A stretch of DNA of 64,000 nt from positions 1 to 64,000 of the forward strand of contig CAIOSP010000204.1 of NCBI GenBank assembly GCA_903861005.1, given 5' to 3'. Under the pieces are notes generated by a model, which made no database searches, was not told the origin of the DNA, and saw nothing but the letters and a program-made list of their open reading frames with translations. Source of the DNA: an uncultured Pseudomonadota bacterium (lineage in GTDB: Bacteria > Myxococcota_A > UBA796 > GCA-2862545). A program made the translations under genes and the position numbers. Positions 46,531 through 55,861 of this stretch are shown here, in pieces. The first letter of the stretch is position 1; each line of letters opens with the position of its first letter.

Positions 46531-46571
46531 GCGGATCCTCGCCCCGTGGGTGGGGGCGCTGTAGGATCCGC
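46531..46571. promoter_or_regulatory. Large two-part stem-loop in divergent gap
   Basis: GCGGATCCT (46531-46539) pairs perfectly with AGGATCCGC (46563-46571). Inside, CGCCCC (46540-46545) pairs with GGGGCG (46553-46558) around a seven-base loop, with a four-base bulge on the 3' side. It lies 69 bases before nnrU and 56 bases before the divergent CoA-transferase start. It could be a structured leader or an operator; no T-run follows and I recognise no riboswitch class. Confidence 0.5.
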
Positions 46572-46639
46572 CACACCTTTGGGGACATGCGTCGCGGACA
46601 CCTTCCCGGCGCGCCCAGAGCCACCCGGAGCGCGTCGCC

Positions 46640-47212
46640 ATGACCCCCTTGATCGTCGGCCTGCTGCTCTTCCTGGGCGCGCACTCGGTGTCGGTCGTCG
46701 CCGATGCGTGGCGCAACGCGATGGTCGAACGGCTCGGAGAAGGCGCTTGGAAAGGTGTCTACTCGCTGGTTTCTGCGGCCGGCCTGGGCCTGATCGTCTA
46801 CGGCTACTCGGTCGCGCGTGGGTCGCCTGCGGTGCTCTACGTGCCGCCGCCCGGCCTGCGGCACCTGTCCTTCCTCGTGATGCTGCCCGTTTTCCCGCTG
46901 CTGCTCGCGGCCTACCTGCCCGGCCGGATCAAGAGCGCGACCCGGCACCCCATGCTGCTCGCCACGCTGCTGTGGGGCGTCGCGCACCTGCTGGTGAACG
47001 GCATGGCCGCCGACGTGGCGCTGTTCGGAGGCGTGGCGCTGTGGGCGCTGTTCGATCTCCTGTCGTTCACGCGCCGCACGCCGCGACCGCTCCAGACCGC
47101 GCCTGCGGGGCCGTTCAACGACGTGTTCGCGGTGGTCGGCGGGCTGGTGACCTACGCGGTGATCCTGATGTGGGCTCACCGCGCGCTGATCGGCGTCAGC
47201 CCGCTCGGCTGA
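46640..47212 (+). CDS. NnrU family membrane protein
   Basis: Integral membrane protein of 190 residues with about six helices, matching NnrU: FLGAHSVSVVADAWRN near residue 11, GLRHLSFLVMLPVFPLLLAAY, and IKSATRHPMLLATLLWGVAHLLVNG (cited as block about 95-119) with the conserved RHP and H..NG. NnrU is linked to nitrite/nitric oxide metabolism in denitrifiers and is related to the isoprenylcysteine methyltransferase-like fold; no denitrification genes are here. Its TGA and the opposing stop form TGATCA without a gap. Confidence 0.88.
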   Translation: MTPLIVGLLLFLGAHSVSVVADAWRNAMVERLGEGAWKGVYSLVSAAGLGLIVYGYSVARGSPAVLYVPPPGLRHLSFLVMLPVFPLLLAAYLPGRIKSATRHPMLLATLLWGVAHLLVNGMAADVALFGGVALWALFDLLSFTRRTPRPLQTAPAGPFNDVFAVVGGLVTYAVILMWAHRALIGVSPLG

Positions 47213-48361
47213 TCACGGCGACGTGTGGTGCAGGATCGTCAGCTTGGCCGAGATGTCCTGCGTGCCGTCGATCACGCCGAGCGCGTGCGGGTCCTGGATG
47301 CCCAAGATCTGGATGGACGCGAACGCGGTGACGAAGCGGCCGGTGATCTGGAGGCCCTCGGTCTTGTCCAGGCCCGGGCAGGGGATCGCGGTGGAGGTGA
47401 ACGACTCGTGGCACGCGCCCGCGACCTGCACCCAGGTGACGTCCGCGGCGAGCGCGGCGTGGGAGAAGGCGGAGTCGCTTGGGTTCGACGAGCTCTGGCT
47501 CAGCATCAGGATGGGGCGCGTCGCGGTGGCCCAGCCGGCGTCGGCCACCAGGTCCTGACCCGCGCTGCCGTCGAGCGGGAGCACGGCCGCCACGCGCGGA
47601 TCGTCGACCGAGCCCGAGTACGCCTCAGCGGCGTACTCGCACTCGGGCTGCGTCGGGTCGGCGTCGCAGCGGGCGAGGATCTCGGTCGGGTTGAGGGTGG
47701 CGCCGGAGAACAGCCAGGTGGTCTGCGCGCCGAAGCTGTGGCCCATCACCAGCACCTTGGAGGTGTCGACGCGGCCGTGCAGCGGGTGGTCGGCCGGCAG
47801 CGCCTCGATCGCGTCGATCGTGGCGCGCACGTCCTCCACGCGGGTCATCGAGAAGGTGACGGCGCGCGGCTCGATGTTGTTGTCGAGGGTGTTGCCGAGG
47901 TGATCGGGCGCGGCAGCGACCCAGCCCTGCGCGACCAGGTGACGCAGGATGGGGGAGTCGTTCCCGCCCCAGGCCTGGCTTCCGTGCGAGTAGACGACGA
48001 GCGGCAGCTTGCAGCGCGGCGCCGGGTCGGCGAACGGGGCGTCGACGAACGCGTGCGGGTCGGCGAACGCGCCGCGGTAGGCGGCCGTCGGCCCGGTCGT
48101 GGCGTCCGAAGGGTACCAGAGGTCCCAGGGGATGGTGCGCGGCTGGCCGCTCCAGCTCACGTCGTAGGTGAGCTCCATCTGGTTGAAGCCCGTGTTCTTC
48201 TCGTCCCAGTCGAGTGAGGGCATGACGGGATCGCAGTTCACCGCGACGTCCGTGTCCGCGTCGGTGTCACCGGAGCCGGCGCCGCCGTCACACGCAGAGA
48301 GCAGCGCGCACGCCAGGATCGGCGAGGCCAGGGTCAAGGTGCGGAGAGACAGAGAGAACAA
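47213..48361 (-). CDS. Lipoprotein alpha/beta hydrolase (PAF-acetylhydrolase-like)
   Basis: Lipoprotein of 382 residues: signal peptide ending LLSAC (Cys24), an Asp/Thr linker (DTDADTDVA), then an alpha/beta hydrolase. The nucleophile elbow is VMGHSFGAQ (Ser209) and the oxyanion region is VVYSHGSQAWGG, as in platelet-activating-factor acetylhydrolase and related PETase-like esterases. A late CHESF with His is the likely catalytic histidine. The start is TTG 48361 with GGAGG five bases upstream; ATG 48382 is possible but lacks a site. It probably acts on esters at the cell surface. Confidence 0.85.
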   Translation of the reverse strand: MFSLSLRTLTLASPILACALLSACDGGAGSGDTDADTDVAVNCDPVMPSLDWDEKNTGFNQMELTYDVSWSGQPRTIPWDLWYPSDATTGPTAAYRGAFADPHAFVDAPFADPAPRCKLPLVVYSHGSQAWGGNDSPILRHLVAQGWVAAAPDHLGNTLDNNIEPRAVTFSMTRVEDVRATIDAIEALPADHPLHGRVDTSKVLVMGHSFGAQTTWLFSGATLNPTEILARCDADPTQPECEYAAEAYSGSVDDPRVAAVLPLDGSAGQDLVADAGWATATRPILMLSQSSSNPSDSAFSHAALAADVTWVQVAGACHESFTSTAIPCPGLDKTEGLQITGRFVTAFASIQILGIQDPHALGVIDGTQDISAKLTILHHTSP

Positions 48362-48423
48362 CGGCGCCTCCAGGGGGCTCATCGGCCCGTCGCGCAGGCT
48401 ACCATGTTTGCCCGAGGGCCGAC

Positions 48424-49089
48424 ATGAGTCGACGGAGCAATGGCGAGGCGCGGTGTCCCCGCTGCCGGATGCACGCGAGCCTGTGCTTGTGCGATCGCAT
48501 CCCCACCCTGCACACGCGCACGCGGCTGGTGCTGTTCCTGCATCACCGTGAGGACGCCAAGACCACCAACACCGGGCGCCTGGCGACCCAGTGCTTGTCG
48601 AACAGCGAGGTGATCCTGCGCGGCGTGGAGGGCGTAGAGGCGGCGCGCTTCGAGGCCCCTCCGGGCTCGCGTCCGCTCCTCCTCTTCCCCGACGAGAACG
48701 CCACGCCGTTGACCGAGTTCGTCGGGTCGGCCGAGCCCATCACGCTCATTGTGCCCGACGGGACGTGGCGTCAGGCGGCCAAGGTTCGCCACCGGGTCCC
48801 GGGCCTGGCGGACGTGACGACGGTGTCGCTGCCCCCCGATGGCGCGGAGACCACCTACCGCCTCCGCAACGAGACCCGTGAGGGCGGCCTGGCGACCTTT
48901 GAGGCGATCGCGCGAGCCTTTGGTGTGCTGGAGGGGGCGGACGCGGAGCGCGCGATGGACGACGTGTTCCGCACCATGGTCGATCGGACGCTTTGGTCAC
49001 GCGGGGTGATCGGGGTCGACCAGATCTTTGGCGGCGTGCCCGAGGGTGCGGTTCGGCACGATCCTCGGAGCGGCGTGGGGGCGCGTTAA
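48424..49089 (+). CDS. tapT: DTW-domain tRNA-uridine aminocarboxypropyltransferase
   Basis: Protein of 221 residues with the DTW layout: N-terminal CPRCRMHASLCLCDRIP (a four-cysteine zinc cluster, about 11-27), then LVLFLHHREDAKTTNTGRLA, IVPDGTWRQA (the DTW-type motif, about 115-124) and YRLRNETREGGLATFEA. TapT (E. coli YfiP) adds the acp group from S-adenosylmethionine to uridine 47 of tRNA. TapT-like activity is inferred from the domain; other DTW members modify different uridines. Single gene. Confidence 0.87.
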   Translation: MSRRSNGEARCPRCRMHASLCLCDRIPTLHTRTRLVLFLHHREDAKTTNTGRLATQCLSNSEVILRGVEGVEAARFEAPPGSRPLLLFPDENATPLTEFVGSAEPITLIVPDGTWRQAAKVRHRVPGLADVTTVSLPPDGAETTYRLRNETREGGLATFEAIARAFGVLEGADAERAMDDVFRTMVDRTLWSRGVIGVDQIFGGVPEGAVRHDPRSGVGAR

Positions 49090-49120
49090 ACGCGACGCTC
49101 CCTGAGTCCGTGAGGTTCGC

Positions 49121-50041
49121 GTGTCTGCTCGGCTGATCGTCTGCCTGACCCTGCTGTCCGCTTGCGCCGGCGCCGCCGATGAGCCCGACTCCGACGACAC
49201 GGACGTCGTCGCCGACGTGCTCCCTGGGTGCCCGACCTACGCGCCGGGCGTGTCCGCGGGCGTGCTCGCGTCCGACCAACTCGACGAGGTGAGCGGCATC
49301 GCCGGCAGCCGGACCTTCCCCGGGACTTGGTGGATGCACAACGACTCCGGCGACGCCGCGCGGGTGTTCGCGGTGTCGCCCGATGGTGCGACGGCGACAG
49401 AGTTCACGTTCCCCGACGTCATCGCCGTCGACTGGGAGGACATGGCGCTGGCGCCGGACGGCGACGCGTGGTCGCTCGTCATGGGCGACATCGGCGACAA
49501 CTTCTCGCTCCGGCCGGAGATCCTGCTGTGGCGCGTGCCCGAGCCCGATCCGTCGCAGCCGGGCCCCACCGCCGCGCCCGAGGCCTTCCACCTGCACTAC
49601 CCGGACGGCCCGCACAACGCAGAGACCCTGATGGTCGATCCGCGCAACGGCGACGTGTACGTCGTCTCCAAGATCTCGGACGTGGCGACGCAGGTCACGG
49701 TTGTGTTCCGCGCGGCGGCCCCGCTGGTGGACGGCGCGACCATGGAGGAGGTGGCGACGCTGGAGTTTGGCGGCGCGACGCTCCCCGGCAGCGTGCTCAC
49801 CACCGGCGGCGACATCTCACCGGACGGCGATCGCATCGTGATCCGCACCTACGACTCCGCGTTCGTGTGGCGACGGACTCCGCACGCGACCGTCGCCGAG
49901 GCGCTCGCGACCGAGGCCTGCGTGGTGCCCCTGGCCACCGAGACGCAGGGTGAGTCGATCGCCTGGGACCCGCAGACCGGGGGCTACGCGACCGTGAGCG
50001 AATTCCTGCACCCCGACCTGTGGACGTTCGCGCCCCAGTAG
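49121..50041 (+). CDS. Beta-propeller-like lipoprotein with Asp linker
   Basis: Lipoprotein of 306 residues from GTG 49121: signal LLSAC, then the acidic linker DEPDSDDTDVVAD, then repeated beta-strand blocks. These include VSGIAGSRTFPGTWWMHNDS, WEDMALAPDGDAW, ETLMVDPRNGDVYVVSK and GGDISPDGDRIVIRTYD, which look like blades of a propeller related to esterase-like/phytase-like secreted proteins. No catalytic set is clear. A hairpin at 50067-50090 follows the stop. Confidence 0.75.
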   Translation: MSARLIVCLTLLSACAGAADEPDSDDTDVVADVLPGCPTYAPGVSAGVLASDQLDEVSGIAGSRTFPGTWWMHNDSGDAARVFAVSPDGATATEFTFPDVIAVDWEDMALAPDGDAWSLVMGDIGDNFSLRPEILLWRVPEPDPSQPGPTAAPEAFHLHYPDGPHNAETLMVDPRNGDVYVVSKISDVATQVTVVFRAAAPLVDGATMEEVATLEFGGATLPGSVLTTGGDISPDGDRIVIRTYDSAFVWRRTPHATVAEALATEACVVPLATETQGESIAWDPQTGGYATVSEFLHPDLWTFAPQ

Positions 50042-50066
50042 CGGCAAGCGCGCGAAGGTTGGCGGT

Positions 50067-50090
50067 GGCCCCTGAAAAGGCCAAGGGGCC
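50067..50090 (+). terminator. Hairpin between two lipoprotein genes
   Basis: GGCCCCT and AGGGGCC form a perfect 7-base stem with a 10-base loop, starting 25 bases after the stop at 50041. It lacks a T-run, so it is either a weak terminator or an RNA stabiliser. Confidence 0.4.
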
Positions 50091-50130
50091 TGTCCGATAG
50101 GGGGGGCGCACCTCACCCCAGGGGCCGACC

Positions 50131-51609
50131 ATGCGCTACCTCGTTCGCACGCTCCCTCTCTCCCTCGCGCTCGCTTGCAGCTCCGGGTCCGGACCGAGCA
50201 CCGACACCGACTCGCCTGACGGCGGATCCGACACTGACGTCGCAGGCGGGGGCGGCGACGGTGGGGGAGGCGGTCAGGCCGACTTCACGGTCACCGGGCG
50301 CGCGCCGGGCGCGGGATCGCTGCGCATGCGACACGCGGTCGATGGGCCTCGGACCGTGAGCCACGTGATGGCGGTGGACCCGTCGGGCGGCGCTGCGGAG
50401 CGGGTGCTCGCGCCGGTCGGCGCGGACGGGACGTTCACGCTCGCGCTGCGCGCCGGGCGGCCCTACGTGCTCGTGTTCGTCGACGACAGCGCGGTGGGCG
50501 TCGACATGGTGGTGGGCGTGTTCCACGCGGAGACCCTCGACACGATCGCCACGCTGGAGCCGGGGAGCGCGCTCGACCTGGGCGACGTGGCGGTGGACGC
50601 GGGCGCGGCCTCGACGCCGCTCGACTACGACACCTTGCTGAGCGATCTCGGGCTGGATCCAGCGCTTGCGCTCACGCTCGGCGCCGTCGACGACCTGTCG
50701 CTGCGCTACGCCAACCCGGACATCGACGCGGACGGCGAGATCGACCTGCTCCAGGGCCACACCTTCGGCCTGGACTTTCACGTCCGCGCGACGCTGCGGG
50801 TGGGCCCGGGCGGGGCCTCGCTGCGGGTCAGCGATCTGCTCGACGCGTTCCCGGCGGGGGACGGCCCGACGGTTGCGACGCCCGACTTCGGGCTGACGTC
50901 GATCTACGCGCTCTACCCCTCGACCTTCGACGCCACGTCCTATGTGGACATGAGCGCGATGCCGCCTGTCCTCGCCGCCGGCGCCACGTTTACGGCGACG
51001 CAGACGGATGGCTCGACGCCGTCGGCGCCGACGTCGTTCAGCGGCCTGGGCTTTGGCGACACCCGCGGTTGGGGGCCGGACTACGACCTCGCGCGGGGCG
51101 TGGAGCTGCCTGGCTCGTCCGGATCGCCGGCGACCTTGGTCTTTGGGCTGGGCGCGACCCGCACCTCGCTGACCTTCTCGAACGTGGTCACCCGCACGCG
51201 CGCCACGTTCACCGATCAGGGGACGCTCATGCCCTTCGTCCGGCTGGACACGACGGACGGCGTGATCACGGGCGTCTCCTGGGTTTGGAAGCAGCGCCTC
51301 AACGCCGACATCTGGGTGGACGCGAGCGCGGACGAGATCGCGCTGTTGGTGAGCGACTCGGGCGCGTTCGTCGACTTTCACGTGCTCCCCGCGTGGGACC
51401 ACGAGATCGGCGTGTCGCTCGGTCAGGCGCCCACGGGCAGCCTGCTGCTGACCGACCCGCTGGTGCACCTGTCGAACGTCAGCGCGTCGGATCTGACCAC
51501 GCTGACCGCGTCTCAGGTCTGCGGCATGGCGGTCAGCTACGACGACAAGCTCGGCCTGCGCGTGTTCGCAGGCGGGGCTGACCCTGATCCGGGCGTCAGC
51601 TGCTGGTAG
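50131..51609 (+). CDS. Lipoprotein with Asp/Gly linker, unknown function
   Basis: Protein of 492 residues with signal peptide and lipobox SLALAC (Cys16), followed by a low-complexity linker (STDTDSPDGG, SDTDVAGGGG). The rest is a beta-rich globular region without cysteines except two near the end (QVCGMAV, GVSCW), which may form a disulfide. IDADGEIDLLQGHTF has a DxDxDG-like calcium loop character. No family recognised. Expected on the outer membrane surface or in the periplasm. Confidence 0.75.
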   Translation: MRYLVRTLPLSLALACSSGSGPSTDTDSPDGGSDTDVAGGGGDGGGGGQADFTVTGRAPGAGSLRMRHAVDGPRTVSHVMAVDPSGGAAERVLAPVGADGTFTLALRAGRPYVLVFVDDSAVGVDMVVGVFHAETLDTIATLEPGSALDLGDVAVDAGAASTPLDYDTLLSDLGLDPALALTLGAVDDLSLRYANPDIDADGEIDLLQGHTFGLDFHVRATLRVGPGGASLRVSDLLDAFPAGDGPTVATPDFGLTSIYALYPSTFDATSYVDMSAMPPVLAAGATFTATQTDGSTPSAPTSFSGLGFGDTRGWGPDYDLARGVELPGSSGSPATLVFGLGATRTSLTFSNVVTRTRATFTDQGTLMPFVRLDTTDGVITGVSWVWKQRLNADIWVDASADEIALLVSDSGAFVDFHVLPAWDHEIGVSLGQAPTGSLLLTDPLVHLSNVSASDLTTLTASQVCGMAVSYDDKLGLRVFAGGADPDPGVSCW

Positions 51610-51698
51610 AACACCAGATTCTTCGCGCCTGTGACGCTTCCGTCTGCAATAGACCCGACCGTGTGTCGATGTGTGCAGAGTAGAGAGGGTCTACCACG

Positions 51699-52841
51699 AT
51701 GCAGCTTGCCTCCACGACTTGGACGCTCCCCTCCGGCTGGGCGTCACCCCTCGCGACCGAGTTGGACTCTGCGGGGACCCTGGTGTGCGTGTTCGGGCCG
51801 TCCGAGCAGGCCACGGTGGCGGCCGCGCTCGCCGACGTGCGCGCGGCCTTCCCGCGGTCGACGATCGCGGGCTGCTCCACCGCAGGGGAGATCGCGGGCG
51901 ACTCCGTCTACGACGACACGCTGGTCGTGACCGTCGCTCGGTTCGACCGCGCTTGGGTTCGCCTGGCGACGGCGCCGGTCTCCGGCGCTGAGCAGTCCTT
52001 TGAGGCCGGATCCGCGCTCGGTCGCGAGCTGCTGGGTGACGAGCTGCGCTCGGTCACGGTGCTGTCCGACGGCCTGCAGGTCAACGGCAGCGAGCTCGTG
52101 CGCGGGTTGCTCGCCGAGCTGCCCGCCGAGGTCACGGTGTCCGGTGGCTTGGCCGGCGATGGCGCGCGCTTCGAGCGCACCTGGGTGCTCGTCGACGGCG
52201 CGCCGGTGAGCGGCGTCGTCACCGCGATCGGCCTGTACGGCCCGGTGGTGGTGACGACCGGATCGCGCGGCGGCTGGGATCCGTTCGGCCCCGAGCGGCG
52301 GGTGACGCGCTCCGTCGGAAACGTGCTCTACGAGCTGGACGGTCGCCCCGCGCTGGAGCTTTACAAGGAGTACCTCGGCGACTTGGCGGCGGGGCTGCCA
52401 GGCACGGCGCTGCTCTTCCCGCTCGCGGTGCGCGTCGGCGGCGACGAGGCGGACCCTCTGGTGCGCACCGTGCTGAGCGTCGACGAGCAGGCGCAGTCGA
52501 TGACGTTCGCGGGCGACGTGCCCCAGGGCTGCCTGGCGCGGCTGATGCGCGCGAACACCGACCGACTGATCCGCGGCGCGCACGACGCGGCGACGGCGGC
52601 GGGCGAGGGCATGGCAGGCGACGGGCCCGCGCTGGTGCTCGCGATCAGCTGCGTCGGCCGACGGCTCGTGCTCAAGCAGCGCGTCGACGAGGAGGTGGAG
52701 GCCACGCTGGAGGCGATGCCCCCGGGCAGCGCGCAGATCGGGTTTTACTCCTATGGCGAGATATCGCCGTCCGGCCTATCGCTGTGTGAGTTGCACAATC
52801 AGACCATGACGCTCACCACGGTGCGGGAAGCCGATGCATGA
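51699..52841 (+). CDS. FIST-domain sensory protein
   Basis: Protein of 380 residues with FIST N and C domains: FPRSTIAGCSTAGEIAGDSV (about 49-68), VLSDGLQVNGSELVRGL, VSGGLAGDGARFERTWV and the C-terminal PPGSAQIGFYSYGEISPSG are diagnostic. FIST domains are small-ligand (amino-acid-type) sensors in signal transduction. The last eight bases overlap the start of a PAS-GGDEF-EAL protein, so the pair likely forms a sensor-output module controlling cyclic di-GMP. Confidence 0.9.
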   Translation: MQLASTTWTLPSGWASPLATELDSAGTLVCVFGPSEQATVAAALADVRAAFPRSTIAGCSTAGEIAGDSVYDDTLVVTVARFDRAWVRLATAPVSGAEQSFEAGSALGRELLGDELRSVTVLSDGLQVNGSELVRGLLAELPAEVTVSGGLAGDGARFERTWVLVDGAPVSGVVTAIGLYGPVVVTTGSRGGWDPFGPERRVTRSVGNVLYELDGRPALELYKEYLGDLAAGLPGTALLFPLAVRVGGDEADPLVRTVLSVDEQAQSMTFAGDVPQGCLARLMRANTDRLIRGAHDAATAAGEGMAGDGPALVLAISCVGRRLVLKQRVDEEVEATLEAMPPGSAQIGFYSYGEISPSGLSLCELHNQTMTLTTVREADA

Positions 52842-54771
52842 TCTCCTCCGACGCCAGCTCAAGCGCCTCGGCCTGACGGTCGATCAGGCGCCCACGCTGT
52901 CGTCGTGGGAGGCGCTGCTCGAGCGCGTGGGCCAGGCGTACACCGACGGGGACAGCGAGCGTGCGCTGTCGGATCGGTCACAGGAGATCGTCTCACGCGA
53001 GATGCAGGTCCTCTACAAGAGCCTGTCTTTGGACCGCGACCTGCTTGAGAGCCGCGTGATCGAGCGGACCCGCGCGCTCGCGGAGAGCGAGGCGCGGTTT
53101 CGCTCGCTGACCCGGCTCTCCTCCGACTGGTTCTGGGAGCAGGACGCCGAGCATCGCTTCACGTCCGTCTCCGATGGGCGCGAGGAGAGCATGGACGGTG
53201 TGCACGCCTACCTCGGGCTTCGCCACTGGGAGATCGAGGGGTTGCAGCCGCTGAGCATCACGTGGAGCGCGCACGTCACCAAGCTCGACCGGCGGGAGTC
53301 CTACACGAACCTCGTGTACCGCATCGAGGCCGGAGGTCAGGAGTACTACATCAGCGTGAGCGGCGAGCCGCGCTTTGACACGGACGGCGGGTTCCTCGGA
53401 TACCGTGGCGTCGCCAAGGACGTGACCGCCGAGAAGCGCTCCGAGCAGAAGGTCTACCAGCTCGCGCACTACGACACGCTGACCGGCCTGATGAACCGCA
53501 CCATGCTCGCGAACCAGCTCGAGGCTGCGCTGTCCAAGGCCAAGCGCCACGATCGGGAGCTCGCGGTCCTGTTCATCGACCTGGACGGCTTCAAGCAGGT
53601 CAACGACACCTTCGGGCATGCCGTCGGAGATCGGGTGCTGCAGGAGTGCGCGCGACGGCTGCGCGGCGCGGTGCGCGTGGAGGACTCCATCGCCCGGTTG
53701 GGTGGTGACGAGTTCCTGGTGGTGCTGGAGGAGCTGTCGAGCGGGTCACCGGAGGTGGTCGGCCGGCGCATGCTCGAGTCGCTGTGCGAGCCGATCGTGC
53801 TCGACGGCCGCGAATTCCAGCTCTCGGCCAGCGTGGGCGTGAGCATCTTCCCGGCCGACAGCGCCGAGGCCGAGCTGCTGATGCAGCAGGCCGATCTGGC
53901 GATGTACCGGGTCAAGGACACCGGCGGAAACAACGTCGGCTACTTCGCGCCGGAGCTTCAGCGGCACGCCAACGAGCGCATGGAACTGGGCATCGCGCTG
54001 CGGCGGGCGATGGAGTCCGACGAGCTGCGACTCGCCTGGCAGCCCAAGCTTGACCTGCGCACGGGCCGCGTGACGGGCGCGGAGGCGCTGCTGCGTTGGA
54101 CCCACCCCGAGTTGGGCGCCATCACCCCCGACCAGTTCATCCCGGTGGCCGAGGAGACCGGGCTGATCGTGCCGATCGGGCGCTGGGTGATCGCGCAGGC
54201 CTGCGCGCAGGGGCGCGCCTGGATGGACGCGGGGACGCCGATCCGCGTCGCGGTGAACCTGTCCGCCCGTCAGTTCCGCGACGAGGGGCTGCTTCGCGAC
54301 ATCTCCTACAGCCTGAGCCATTCGGGACTGGACCCGTCGCTGCTGGAGCTGGAGCTGTGCGAGAGCATGGTCATGCACGACAGCGCCCGCACCGCGGCGA
54401 TCCTGCGCGAACTCAAGGAGATGGGCGTGGCCATCGCGCTCGACGACTTCGGGACCGGCTACTCCTCGCTCGCCTGGCTGCGCCGGTTTCCGATCGACAC
54501 CCTCAAGATCGATCGCTCGTTCATCCACGATCTGCCTCACGACCTGGAGGCGATCGAGATCACCAAGGCCGTGATCGCGATGGCGCGTAGCCTCCGGATG
54601 ACGGTGGTGGCGGAGGGGGTGGAGCGGCACGCGCAGGCCCACCTGCTGCGCACGCTCGGCTGCGACGAGATGCAGGGCTTCTTGGTGCAGCCGCCGGTGC
54701 CCGTCGCCGCGTTCGACGCGTTCATGCTGACGGCGCGGACGAAGACCGTGGAGGCGCTGCTCCTCCAGTGA
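52834..54771 (+). CDS. PAS-GGDEF-EAL cyclic di-GMP enzyme
   Basis: Cytoplasmic protein of 645 residues. It has an N-terminal coiled coil (about 45-95), a PAS domain (about 88-200; LSSDWFWEQDAEHRFTSVS), a GGDEF domain with an intact RLGGDEFLVVL motif (about 288-298) and an EAL domain. The EAL domain has VTGAEALLRWTHPE (about 412-425), VNLSARQF, LDDFGTGYSSLAWLRRF and LKIDRSFIHDL. Both catalytic signatures look complete, so it could synthesise and degrade cyclic di-GMP. No membrane helix is seen, so input probably comes from the FIST protein, whose gene overlaps, and from the PAS ligand. Confidence 0.93.
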   Translation: MHDLLRRQLKRLGLTVDQAPTLSSWEALLERVGQAYTDGDSERALSDRSQEIVSREMQVLYKSLSLDRDLLESRVIERTRALAESEARFRSLTRLSSDWFWEQDAEHRFTSVSDGREESMDGVHAYLGLRHWEIEGLQPLSITWSAHVTKLDRRESYTNLVYRIEAGGQEYYISVSGEPRFDTDGGFLGYRGVAKDVTAEKRSEQKVYQLAHYDTLTGLMNRTMLANQLEAALSKAKRHDRELAVLFIDLDGFKQVNDTFGHAVGDRVLQECARRLRGAVRVEDSIARLGGDEFLVVLEELSSGSPEVVGRRMLESLCEPIVLDGREFQLSASVGVSIFPADSAEAELLMQQADLAMYRVKDTGGNNVGYFAPELQRHANERMELGIALRRAMESDELRLAWQPKLDLRTGRVTGAEALLRWTHPELGAITPDQFIPVAEETGLIVPIGRWVIAQACAQGRAWMDAGTPIRVAVNLSARQFRDEGLLRDISYSLSHSGLDPSLLELELCESMVMHDSARTAAILRELKEMGVAIALDDFGTGYSSLAWLRRFPIDTLKIDRSFIHDLPHDLEAIEITKAVIAMARSLRMTVVAEGVERHAQAHLLRTLGCDEMQGFLVQPPVPVAAFDAFMLTARTKTVEALLLQ

Positions 54772-54777
54772 GCCCGA

Positions 54778-55755
54778 CTAGGGTAGGCTGACGTCGACCA
54801 CCGCCCACGCGCCCGGCACCTCGCATCGGCGGGACTTGGGCTCGCCGGGGGCGGGGTCCGCGGCCTTCTTGCCGTCGATCACGACCAGCAGGTGCGTGGG
54901 GTCGAGTGGCCACGCGCCCTCGGTCGATCCGGGGAGCGAGACGTCGAGGCGGGTGGCGGGGGCGTCGAGCTTGGGCCACCACCACAGGTGGTGCGCGCGC
55001 GGGGCGGTGGAGCCTGGCGTGGCCGCGTCGCCGTCGGACGGTCCGGTCACGACGAGCAGGCCGTCGCGCCACGGCGTGAGCTCGCGCACGCCCTCGCCGC
55101 CCAGGTCGAGGTGAAGCACGCGGCTGACCGTCATCGGGCCTGCGCTGGACGGCGGGGGCGACACCAGCACCAGCGCCTTGTGGTCGTCGTCGAGCGGTCC
55201 GCGCAGGCCGAGCAGCAGCGACGGCCCCACCATGGCCGCGCCCTCGATGTTGAACGGGTCGAGCCCGGGGTGGGTGCGGGTGAGGTCGGTGTCTTGGGCG
55301 CCGCGCAGCCGCGCGCCGTCGTCGCCTTGGAGCGCAGACAGGTCGAGCGTGCCCGAGGCGCCGGTGTTGCGGACCAGCACCTTGAAGCGGTCGGGCTTCT
55401 CGTCGCGGCCTTGGCCCTTGCGCGTGCGGCTGTGGCTGCCGACGACCAGATCGCCGGTGAGGGCCTCGATGTCGTCGACGCGGACGGACTCGTCGGGCGA
55501 GAAGGCGAGCAGGCGCGTCGGCTGGAGCGCGTCGTCGAGCAGGTAGACTCCCATCTCCTTCTCGTTGTCACCGACGATCCAGCCCTGGGTGGACCAGACC
55601 AGCGCGGACGGCTCGCACAGCGTCTCGGTCCACACGCCGGCGCGGGCGGCGGGCAGGCGCGGTGTCGACGGCGTCGCGGGCGCGGCGGGGGCGGACGCGG
55701 GAGACGCCGGCGCGGCGCAGCACACGAACGTGAGGGCGAGGAGGCTGGCGCGCAT
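54778..55755 (-). CDS. DUF3616-like exported protein
   Basis: Protein of 325 residues. Its signal region MRASLLALTFVCCAAPA may be a lipoprotein signal (Cys12 or 13), followed by an Ala/Pro linker and a propeller-like domain. The block FNIEGAAMVGPSLLLGLRGPL (cited 165-185) matches DUF3616 proteins, together with DDIEALTGDLVVGSHSR. The enzymatic role of this family is unknown. It converges on the EAL gene with only six bases between the stops. Confidence 0.75.
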   Translation of the reverse strand: MRASLLALTFVCCAAPASPASAPAAPATPSTPRLPAARAGVWTETLCEPSALVWSTQGWIVGDNEKEMGVYLLDDALQPTRLLAFSPDESVRVDDIEALTGDLVVGSHSRTRKGQGRDEKPDRFKVLVRNTGASGTLDLSALQGDDGARLRGAQDTDLTRTHPGLDPFNIEGAAMVGPSLLLGLRGPLDDDHKALVLVSPPPSSAGPMTVSRVLHLDLGGEGVRELTPWRDGLLVVTGPSDGDAATPGSTAPRAHHLWWWPKLDAPATRLDVSLPGSTEGAWPLDPTHLLVVIDGKKAADPAPGEPKSRRCEVPGAWAVVDVSLP

Positions 55756-55861
55756 GGCGGTGGGTCCCGGCGTGGACGGAGGCTCCTGGCGTAACCTGGG
55801 CGGCGCCCGTCGGTTTTTCCCCTCCCGCGCGGGGCACGATCGTGGCAAGGTTGGACGACAA

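Noticed and set aside
50067-50090. Confident intrinsic terminator
   Set aside because: The stem is good but no T-run follows; it is kept only as a low-confidence hairpin.
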